Shown in pieces: positions 28,686 to 35,334 of a stretch of DNA of 64,000 nt. The notes below the pieces were generated by a model. The model saw nothing but the letters and a program-made list of their open reading frames with translations. It ran no database searches and was not told where the DNA came from. The stretch spans positions 826,222-890,221 of the forward strand of contig CAWCIL010000006.1 in NCBI GenBank assembly GCA_963795485.1, written 5' to 3'. Origin of the DNA: AP-15 sp963795485 (GTDB lineage: Bacteria > Pseudomonadota > Alphaproteobacteria > ATCC43930 > CGMCC-115725). Every line of letters starts with the position of its first letter. Positions within the stretch are counted from its first letter, which is position 1. The position numbers and the translations under genes were made by a program.

Positions 28686-30143
28686 ATGAAGCTCCAGGAC
28701 CAGAAGCTGTTTCGGCAGCAATGCTATATCGACGGCGAGTGGGTCGACGCGCTGAACCGCGGCACGATCCCGGTCACCAACCCGGCAAATGGCGAAACCC
28801 TCGGCACGGTGCCGCGGATGGGTGCCGAGGAGACCCGGCGGGCGATCGAGGCGGCGGACAAGGCGCTCCCGGCCTGGCGCGCCAAGACCGCCAAGGAGCG
28901 CGCCCACATCCTGCGCCGCTGGTACGATCTGATGATGGCGAACCAGGAGGATCTGGCCGCCCTGATGACCGCCGAGCAGGGCAAGCCCTTGGCCGAGTCG
29001 AAGGGCGAGATCGCCTATGCCGCCGCTTTCATCGAATGGTTCGGCGAGGAGGGCAAGCGCATCTACGGCGACACGATCCCGGCGCATATGGCCGACAAGC
29101 GCATCGTCGTCACCAAGGAGCCGATCGGCGTCACCGCAGCGATCACGCCGTGGAACTTCCCGGCGGCGATGATCACCCGGAAATGCGGCCCGGCCCTGGC
29201 GGCGGGCTGCACGATGGTGCTGAAGCCGGCGACCGCGACGCCTTATTCGGCATTGGCATTGTGCGAATTGGCCGAGCGCGCCGGGGTGCCGAAGGGTGTC
29301 TTTTCCTGCGTCACCGGGGGCGCCAAGGAGATCGGCGGCGAGCTGACCTCGAACCCGATCGTGCGCAAATTGAGCTTCACCGGCTCGACCGAGATCGGCA
29401 AATTGCTGATGGAGCAATGCGCCGGCACGGTCAAGAAGATGTCGCTCGAATTGGGCGGCAACGCGCCGTTCATCGTGTTCGACGACGCCGATATCGAGAT
29501 GGCGGTCAAGGGCGCGATCGCCTCCAAGTACCGGAATGCCGGCCAGACCTGCGTGTGCGCCAACCGCATCCTGGTGCAGGACGGGGTCTATGACGCCTTT
29601 ACCAAACAGCTCGCCGCGGCCGCCGGCGCGATGAAGGTCGCCGCCGGGTTCGAGCCGGGTGCGGTGATCGGCCCGCTGATCGATATGAAGGCCATTGAAA
29701 AGGTCGAGGCGCATGTCGCCGACGCGCTCAAAAAAGGCGCCAAGGTGGTGATCGGCGGCAAGCGCAGCGCCTTGGGCGGCAGCTTTTACGAGCCGACGGT
29801 GCTGACCGACGTCACCACCGACATGGTCATCACCCGTGAGGAGACCTTCGGCCCGGTGGCCCCGCTCTATCGCTTCAAGACCGAGGCCCAGGCGATCAGC
29901 ATGGCCAACGACACCGAGTTCGGGCTGGCCGCCTATTTCTACAGCCGCGACATCGGCCGCATCTGGCGCGTCGCCGAGGCGCTCGAATACGGCATCGTCG
30001 GCATCAACGAGGGGATCATCTCGACCGAGATCGCCCCCTTCGGCGGCATGAAGGAAAGCGGCATCGGCCGCGAAGGCTCGAAATACGGCATCGAGGAATT
30101 CCTCGAAGTCAAATATCTGTGCATGGGCGGCATCGACCGCTAA
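28686..30143 (+). CDS. gabD: Succinate-semialdehyde dehydrogenase (NADP+), GabD-like
   Basis: 485 residues and intact. Aldehyde dehydrogenase features: ITPWNFPAAMITRKCGPALA for cofactor binding, FTGSTEIGKLLMEQ, the general base glutamate in SLELGGNAPFIVFDDADIE and the nucleophile cysteine in GQTCVCANR. Length and motifs fit GabD, which oxidises succinate semialdehyde to succinate in GABA and related pathways; glutarate semialdehyde is an alternative. GGAGGT lies just before the ATG. The last 205 bp (29939-30143) recur in diverged form at 31268-31484, on the far side of a two-gene cassette. Confidence 0.92.
   Translation: MKLQDQKLFRQQCYIDGEWVDALNRGTIPVTNPANGETLGTVPRMGAEETRRAIEAADKALPAWRAKTAKERAHILRRWYDLMMANQEDLAALMTAEQGKPLAESKGEIAYAAAFIEWFGEEGKRIYGDTIPAHMADKRIVVTKEPIGVTAAITPWNFPAAMITRKCGPALAAGCTMVLKPATATPYSALALCELAERAGVPKGVFSCVTGGAKEIGGELTSNPIVRKLSFTGSTEIGKLLMEQCAGTVKKMSLELGGNAPFIVFDDADIEMAVKGAIASKYRNAGQTCVCANRILVQDGVYDAFTKQLAAAAGAMKVAAGFEPGAVIGPLIDMKAIEKVEAHVADALKKGAKVVIGGKRSALGGSFYEPTVLTDVTTDMVITREETFGPVAPLYRFKTEAQAISMANDTEFGLAAYFYSRDIGRIWRVAEALEYGIVGINEGIISTEIAPFGGMKESGIGREGSKYGIEEFLEVKYLCMGGIDR
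29939..30143 (+). repeat. Direct repeat copy A: 3' end of gabD
   Basis: This 205 bp copy is continuous with gabD and starts at CTACAGCCGCGACATCGG. It matches 31268-31484 except for about five substitutions and a 12 bp length difference (CGCGAA here, an 18 bp segment there). It ends exactly at the gabD stop codon. The cassette 30144-31267 lies between the copies. Confidence 0.93.
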
Positions 30144-30178
30144 ATATGATTGGCGGCGCGCCGCTACGATGATTCACA

Positions 30179-30583
30179 ATGGAGTTTATCGTTATCGGTG
30201 CGCCGCGGAGCGCCAACGCAAACCCGCGGTCACGGCGACGATGGCGCGAACGGGTGGCGCAAGCCGCGCGGGAACGCATTCAGTCGGAAGGACTGACCGA
30301 TGCGGACCTCGCAGTCTTGATCATCTATTTCTATCATGGCGAAACTACGCTTGACGTCGATAATATAGCCAAATCCTTGCTCGACGGACTTAAGGGCGTG
30401 CTTTTTCGGGATGACAACCAGGTATCGGAGCTTCTGATCCGAAAAAGCCGCTTCGGTGCTGGGTTATCTGTGACCGGAGCCAGCCGGTATCTGCTCGATG
30501 CAATCGAGCGGATGTCGATAGCAGGCTCCGATTTCGTCTATGTGCGCGCGGACGAAGCGCCCGACCATGGCAGGATCCCATGA
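30179..30583 (+). CDS. RusA-like Holliday junction resolvase
   Basis: 134 residues. The RusA family signature is visible: D59, D61 and N62 in TTLDVDNIAKSLLDGLKG with K65, followed by D78/D79 in LFRDDNQVSELLIRKS. These acidic residues hold the catalytic magnesium in RusA, which cuts four-way DNA junctions as a dimer. The N-terminus MEFIVIGAPRSANANP is also RusA-like. RusA proteins are usually prophage-borne, but no other phage gene is near. The ATG of the next gene overlaps this stop (ATGA), so the two are translationally coupled. G+C looks lower than in flanking genes, a hint of transfer. Confidence 0.82.
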   Translation: MEFIVIGAPRSANANPRSRRRWRERVAQAARERIQSEGLTDADLAVLIIYFYHGETTLDVDNIAKSLLDGLKGVLFRDDNQVSELLIRKSRFGAGLSVTGASRYLLDAIERMSIAGSDFVYVRADEAPDHGRIP

Positions 30584-31251
30584 GCAGCGGCACCGATTTC
30601 ATCACCAGCGAACGTGAAGCGATCACGCAGTATGCCGACTGGTATTCGCAGCAAGGCTACCAGGTTTCGGTACACCCTTCACCGCGAGAACTGCCCGAGT
30701 TCTTGCGCACGCTGGCGCCAGATCTGGTCGCGCGCCGAAATGGCGAGAACATCGTTGTCGAGATCAAGACCTCCTCTCCGGCCAGCTTCGAGCAAGTACA
30801 GCAGCTGGCCAGGGTATTAGAGAATCGCGCCGGCTGGAAGCTCCGGGTTGTATATGCCGATCTTGCCGATCCAGAATGGACACCGCCCCCGGAATTGCCA
30901 GAAATTCAGGAACTTTCCGAGCTGTTGGCGAGCGCGGGTAGCGTCGACGGGGATGACGATCGGAGCCGTCTACAATTTCTATTGTTATGGTCGATCATCG
31001 AGGGGGCGGCCCGACACCATCTATCGTCGCTGAAGATCCGCCCGACCCGCCGGATTTCCTCATCGGCTCTGCTGAAGATGCTGCTGACTGAAGGCATCAT
31101 TGAAGAAGATCGGTACGCGCTGCTTCGCCGCGGCTTGGCGGCTCGCAATGCCATCGCGCACGGCTTTCTCAACCAAACGGTCGATCCCGCGCTGTTAGAG
31201 GACCTTCGAAATACCGCCGGGCGGTTGTTACGGTCGGTTTCCCGAAAATGA
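30580..31251 (+). CDS. PD-(D/E)xK nuclease (AHJR-like) fused to HEPN-like domain
   Basis: 223 residues. Residues ~10-100 resemble archaeal-Holliday-resolvase-like restriction endonuclease folds: YADWYSQQGYQVSVHPSP, then D48 and the E61-x-K63 pair in LAPDLVARRNGENIVVEIKT. Residues ~128-220 are helical and contain R189-NAIA-H194 in GLAARNAIAHGF, an RX4H motif of the HEPN ribonuclease type. A DNA nuclease joined to a probable RNase is a defence-like architecture. The start overlaps the RusA-like stop. The stop overlaps an ATG (31248) that opens the gabD fragment. I do not know a named system with this pair. Family assignments are by motif only. Confidence 0.6.
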   Translation: MSSGTDFITSEREAITQYADWYSQQGYQVSVHPSPRELPEFLRTLAPDLVARRNGENIVVEIKTSSPASFEQVQQLARVLENRAGWKLRVVYADLADPEWTPPPELPEIQELSELLASAGSVDGDDDRSRLQFLLLWSIIEGAARHHLSSLKIRPTRRISSSALLKMLLTEGIIEEDRYALLRRGLAARNAIAHGFLNQTVDPALLEDLRNTAGRLLRSVSRK

Positions 31252-31484
31252 TCGCCGGCCCCCTTGCCTACAGCCGCGACATCGGCCGCATCTGGCGCGT
31301 CGCCGAGGCGCTCGAATACGGCATCGTCGGCATCAACGAGGGCATCATCTCGACCGAGATCGCCCCCTTCGGCGGCATGAAGGAAAGCGGCATCGGCCCC
31401 ATTGCGAATTACTGGGGCTCGAAATACGGCATCGAGGAATTCTTCGAGGTCAAATATTTGTGCATGGGCGGCATCGACCGGTAA
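31248..31484 (+). pseudogene. Displaced gabD 3' fragment (copy B)
   Basis: A 78-codon frame whose residues 8-78 match the GabD C-terminus: SRDIGRIWRVAEALEYGIVG, then ISTEIAPFGGMKESGIG, and the terminal VKYLCMGGIDR. It differs by GPIANYWGSKYG in place of GREGSKYG and by FFEV for FLEV. It has no catalytic residues and is not a functional dehydrogenase. The ATG overlaps the nuclease stop, so a short peptide could be made. It probably marks the original gabD end displaced by an insertion, or a segmental duplication. Confidence 0.8.
31268..31484 (+). repeat. Direct repeat copy B of the gabD 3' end
   Basis: 217 bp, offset 1329 bp from copy A at its left edge and ending at a TAA in the same place relative to the coding sequence. 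Near identity outside one 12 bp insertion points to a recent event or to ongoing conversion between the copies. Confidence 0.93.
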
Positions 31485-31914
31485 GGATCTCCAGAGCGCG
31501 TAGGGGGCGGTTCTCACCGCCCCTCTCGGCCGCGCCTAAGCCGATTGCAATGGCACGAGCTACAATGCTCCGACAAAGAGGGCGGTACGGGAGTGAAGCC
31601 TATAATTCCCATAAAATTGCCAGAATTGCATCATATCGTCGCGACGCTGGAGAGCGACTGAAAGCGGGCGGCTCGATGCGAAGGAGGCAACGGTTTGCTG
31701 CAGATATGCTGCAGAAGCAGCGAGCGTCGAAATTGGAGGCGTTCGCGCTCGGGCGCGGGGAATGGCTTTCGGCATTGGGCGCCATCGCCTTGCAGATTTC
31801 CTGCTGAAAACAGGCGAAACAGGCGCCCGAGACCGGTCGAGGGGACCGTTCCAAGGCCGTCACGATCGGAGGCCGTCACGATCGGGTCGCGTCGAGGTGC
31901 AGATCAGGTTTTGC
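31485..31914. other. Intergenic stretch with a 16 bp tandem duplication
   Basis: No recognisable gene in 430 bp. A 16 bp unit AGGCCGTCACGATCGG is repeated twice in tandem at 31854-31885. The 31540-31700 part is poorer in G+C than its surroundings, like the nuclease cassette, and may be residual transferred DNA. Confidence 0.5.
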
Positions 31915-32727
31915 TCAGGGGTGGGTCGAGAATGCCTGGATCTGCGTCAGGACCCGGTCGAAGGGCTGGGTCAACACCCGGAAGTCGCCGCGGAACGGGT
32001 TGCTGAGCGCGATGATCAGGATCAGCACCAGCATTCCGGAAACCGCCAGTGCTGCGGACATGACCAGATGCATGACCAGGTTCGGAACGCCCAGCAACGC
32101 GGCGAAGGCGACCGTCAGAACGCCGCCGACGATGGTGACGATCCAGACGATTGACGGGACCGGGGTCTCGTCGGCGAGCAATCTCCGCTGTCTCGCGTCC
32201 CCCAGCCGCATCAGGGTCTGCGCAAACATCCCTTGCCGGTCGCCATCGGCCGTGGCCGAGGGGTTGAGACGGATCGCCATCCGGTTCAGCTGTTGCAGAT
32301 AGGCGGAACCCCGGTCGAGGCTCAGGCCTCGGGCTTGCGCCGGCCACTCGACCCGGATCACGGTATCGAGGTAGTCGATTATGCCGTCGCGCATCGCCGA
32401 TCTCTCGGGGTCGGGAAAACCGAGCGAGACATTGTAGAGATCGAGAACGGATTGCGCCTCCGCGTAGCTCGCGGCTTTCGCCAGGTTGAAGTGATCCCAG
32501 GCGAGCATGGCCACAAAGGCCAGCAGCACCGCGAAGGTCACGCCGATGACCGAGAAGATCGCCGCCGCCACGTCATTGTGTCGGCGCCGGAATTCGATTG
32601 GCAGAAATTGCCAGGCCAGCAGCGCGAGCAGCATCGCGCCGAGCGCCGACAGCCCGCTCAGCAGCAGCCCCACCGCCCACAGCGGGTATTCGTAGACCAT
32701 GCCGGGCTGCATCAGCATGTAAATCAT
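31915..32727 (-). CDS. DUF4239 family membrane protein
   Basis: 270 residues with four predicted membrane helices: two near the N-terminus (AVGLLLSGLSALGAMLLALL and IFSVIGVTFAVLLAFVAMLA) and two near the C-terminus (VWIVTIVGGVLTVAFAALLG and LVMSAALAVSGMLVLILIIA). The long soluble loop between carries the bestrophin-like DUF4239 traits WDHFNLAKAASYAEAQSVLD and NPFRGDFRV near the end. Function unknown; possibly a channel, by fold analogy. It stands alone between the gabD fragment and the reductase. Confidence 0.78.
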   Translation of the reverse strand: MIYMLMQPGMVYEYPLWAVGLLLSGLSALGAMLLALLAWQFLPIEFRRRHNDVAAAIFSVIGVTFAVLLAFVAMLAWDHFNLAKAASYAEAQSVLDLYNVSLGFPDPERSAMRDGIIDYLDTVIRVEWPAQARGLSLDRGSAYLQQLNRMAIRLNPSATADGDRQGMFAQTLMRLGDARQRRLLADETPVPSIVWIVTIVGGVLTVAFAALLGVPNLVMHLVMSAALAVSGMLVLILIIALSNPFRGDFRVLTQPFDRVLTQIQAFSTHP

Positions 32728-32775
32728 GCCACGGGCGCCTTTTGTGCCAATCGGGTGACGGGGAAGCAGAGCCCG

Positions 32776-33738
32776 TCACAGATCCAATTCGAGGACTGCG
32801 GATTTGGCACGCGAGCAGCAGATCAGGACGTAGCGCTCGCGGTCTTTGGCCGAGAGGATCTGGTCGCGATGGTCGGGCTCGCCGGTCCCATATCGGGTCA
32901 GGCACGCGCCGCAATAGCCGAGCTCGCACGAGGCTTTGACCGGCAGGTCGTGACGGCGCAGCACGTCGATGATGGTTTCGCCGGGCGGGATCTCGTACTC
33001 GGCGCCGCTCTTGGCCAGCCTGATGCGGAACGGCAAGTCCTCCGCCAGGGGCTGCGGCGGGCGCGCGGCCGGGCCGGTGAAATATTCGCAATGCACGGTC
33101 CCCGCCGGCCAATGGGCCGCGGCAGCAGCGGCGGCGGCCATCATGCCGGCCGGGCCGCAGTAATAAAGATGGGTCCCGGGCGGCGCTTCACGCAACGCCG
33201 CGGCGATGTCGAGGCCCCGTGCCGGGTCGCCGCCATCATGATGAAAGCGGACGCGCCCCTGTGCCGCGAGCAGGTCGAGATCCTCACGGAACGCGGTCGC
33301 CTCGGGCGAGCGGGTGCAGTAATGCACCAGGAAGTCGGCGCCGCGGCGGCGCAATTCGGCGATCATCGCCATGACCGGGGTGATGCCGATGCCGCCGGCG
33401 AGAAACAGGTGCCGCACCGCGTCCTCGGCCAGCGGAAAGTTGTTGCGCGGCAACGACACCTCGACCGGGTCGCCGACCCGCGCCGCCTCGTGCAATTGGC
33501 GCGAACCCTCTCCATCGCGCTCGCGCAATACCGCGATGCGGTAATGCCGGCGCTCGGCCGGGTCGCTGCACAGCGAGTAGTCTCGAAGCCGCCCGCCGCC
33601 CAGGTGTCCGCCGCCCAGCCGTACTGCGATGTGCGAACCCGCCGCAAAGCGCGGCAGGTCGCGCCCGCGCGGGTCGACGAACTCATAGCCGTTGATCGCT
33701 TCGGCAAGATAGGTGATCGAGCGGATGCGCAGCAGCAT
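32776..33738 (-). CDS. Phthalate-dioxygenase-reductase-like flavin/2Fe-2S oxidoreductase
   Basis: 320 residues from the ATG at 33738. Flavin binding is by RLRDYSLCSDP, NAD(P)H binding by HLFLAGGIGITPVMAM and the YYCGPAGMM region, and a C-terminal plant-type [2Fe-2S] ferredoxin by SCELGYCGACLTRYGTG with a distal cysteine in VLICCSR. The order flavin-NAD-ferredoxin is that of VanB and phthalate dioxygenase reductase, which pass electrons to a Rieske oxygenase. No oxygenase gene is in the window, so the partner is unknown. The divergent cupin gene starts 147 bp away. Confidence 0.9.
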   Translation of the reverse strand: MLLRIRSITYLAEAINGYEFVDPRGRDLPRFAAGSHIAVRLGGGHLGGGRLRDYSLCSDPAERRHYRIAVLRERDGEGSRQLHEAARVGDPVEVSLPRNNFPLAEDAVRHLFLAGGIGITPVMAMIAELRRRGADFLVHYCTRSPEATAFREDLDLLAAQGRVRFHHDGGDPARGLDIAAALREAPPGTHLYYCGPAGMMAAAAAAAAHWPAGTVHCEYFTGPAARPPQPLAEDLPFRIRLAKSGAEYEIPPGETIIDVLRRHDLPVKASCELGYCGACLTRYGTGEPDHRDQILSAKDRERYVLICCSRAKSAVLELDL

Positions 33739-33885
33739 GTCGGAGGTCTCCGCGCCGGAACTGGCGAATATGCGCGCGTCGCTCGCCGGGCGCATCCCCC
33801 GATCTTGCCGATCCCGGTCGGCTCGGGCAAAGATCTTCCGGCAGAAATTCGAACCAGCCCCCCGCCCAGTCGAAGGAGACCGAGG

Positions 33886-34362
33886 ATGCCGCTCAAATTC
33901 CGCCGGGTCGTGACCGGCCACGACGCCAACGGACGCGCCGTCGTCCAGATCGACGAGATGGCGAAAAACCTGGCCTCGGCGCGGCCGGGCGCCACCGCGG
34001 GCGTGGTGTGGACAACCGAGGGCTTCCCGGTCGACAACAACGGCAGCGAGGACGAGGGGCGGCGCCGGACCGGCACTACCCTGGCCAACGGCACGGTCTT
34101 TCGCATTCTCGAGCTGATGCCCGGCTCCTCTCCGCGCAACCACCGCACCGATTCGATCGACTACGCGGTGGTGATGTCGGGCGAGATCGACATGGAGCTC
34201 GACGATTCGAGCGTGCATCTGAAGGCCGGAGACGTGCTGGTGCAGCGCGGCACAATCCACAACTGGGTCAATCGCGGCACCGAGCCCTGCGTGATCGCCT
34301 TTGTCCTGATCGCCGCCAACCCTGTGACCGCCGGCGGCAAGGTGCTGAACGCGCAGGGATAG
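33886..34362 (+). CDS. Cupin domain protein
   Basis: 158 residues from the ATG at 33886, with a GAAGGAGA ribosome site. The double-stranded beta-helix has the second cupin box GDVLVQRGTIHNWVNRGTEP and a first box around HRTDSIDYAVVMSGEIDMEL. The N-terminal VVTGHDANGRAVVQIDE and the WTTEGFPVDNNG region are typical of a common alphaproteobacterial cupin group often found near aromatic or aldehyde metabolism. Role unknown. It is divergent from the reductase gene, so the two may share a control region. Confidence 0.85.
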   Translation: MPLKFRRVVTGHDANGRAVVQIDEMAKNLASARPGATAGVVWTTEGFPVDNNGSEDEGRRRTGTTLANGTVFRILELMPGSSPRNHRTDSIDYAVVMSGEIDMELDDSSVHLKAGDVLVQRGTIHNWVNRGTEPCVIAFVLIAANPVTAGGKVLNAQG

Positions 34363-34584
34363 ATCGCGAGCATGGAGCGGGCCGGGAGGCATGCTCCTCT
34401 CAGACAACAGGAAACCAGCCCGTTTCGGGCGATTTAGCGCCTCAACCCCGCTTTCAACCCCTTTTCGGCAATGATACTCCGGCTCGATGCGGGCAGCGGG
34501 AGAGGTTGCAGCTATCGTGTGCTAGCTTTGATCAGCAGGCGATGGGCGAGTGCCAAACCTGGGCGCGATCGGGGCCCGACAGCC

Positions 34585-35052
34585 TCAACGGTGTGCGGCG
34601 CCCGCTTGTGCGATAGTCGCGACATCGGAAGCGGTGATCCGCGCCTCCAAGTCCTGCCGGATCGCGATTGTTGCCTCGTTGTAGCGCCATTCGATGTTCA
34701 CGCATTGCGGTTCGAAGAGCGCGGGCGTGCTGCGGCCGTCGGCAGCTGGCCCGGCCATTGCGTAGCGCTCGCATACCAATTCCGCCTCGAACAGCCTTGG
34801 GTCCTGCCGCGAGAAAATTTCTCGGGATATTTGCCGGAACGTTTCATTCGCCTCCGCGAATGCATCGCCGTTGCCGGTAGCCAGCCCGATGCGGGATTGC
34901 CTTTGCGCCGCCGCGTAATCGGCGACTTCCTCGAAGGTCGGCCCGGGCGGGGTCAGCTGGACCGCCACCGGATAACTTGGAGCGCAGGCGGCGAGCAGAG
35001 CGCAGACGACGGCGGGGCGGCCTATCGCCCTAATCACCAGGGGCTTGATCAT
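34585..35052 (-). CDS. Putative lipoprotein, unknown function
   Basis: 155 residues from an internal ATG at 35052 (MIKPLVIRAIG); the ATG at 35076 would add eight charged residues in front of the signal. A type II signal with lipobox LLAAC is followed by APSYP, suggesting an envelope lipoprotein. The mature part is mostly helical with two further cysteines (VCER and PQCVNIEW). No family is recognised. It is isolated between short intergenic stretches that hold nothing identifiable. Confidence 0.6.
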   Translation of the reverse strand: MIKPLVIRAIGRPAVVCALLAACAPSYPVAVQLTPPGPTFEEVADYAAAQRQSRIGLATGNGDAFAEANETFRQISREIFSRQDPRLFEAELVCERYAMAGPAADGRSTPALFEPQCVNIEWRYNEATIAIRQDLEARITASDVATIAQAGAAHR

Positions 35053-35334
35053 CGGACCTTCTCTGGCTCGTCGCACTCGGCGCGGTCTCCCTATATCACC
35101 GGATCATGACGCTCGTTACCGAAGACGATTGGGTTGCTGGCGCGGCCGAGCGCCGATGGCTTCCGGATAGAAAACCAATCGGTTGTAAGTGGAGCGGGCG
35201 GGGAGGCATGGGCCCCGCCTCCCCCGCCGACCCCCTGGGCCGGCCGCGAGGGTAACCCGGGATCCCGCGGCTCGTACCCAAGCTCATGTTGACAGGACTA
35301 TAGCCGGTTTCCTCCCGGCTGTAGACAGGCTCGA

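Noticed and set aside
30144..31267. Composite transposon carrying the nuclease pair
   Set aside because: The flanking repeats are gabD coding sequence, not IS ends, and no transposase lies inside.
32233..33885. Long plus-strand frame leading into the cupin gene
   Set aside because: It is the shadow of DUF4239 and the reductase. The cupin has its own ATG and ribosome site at 33886.
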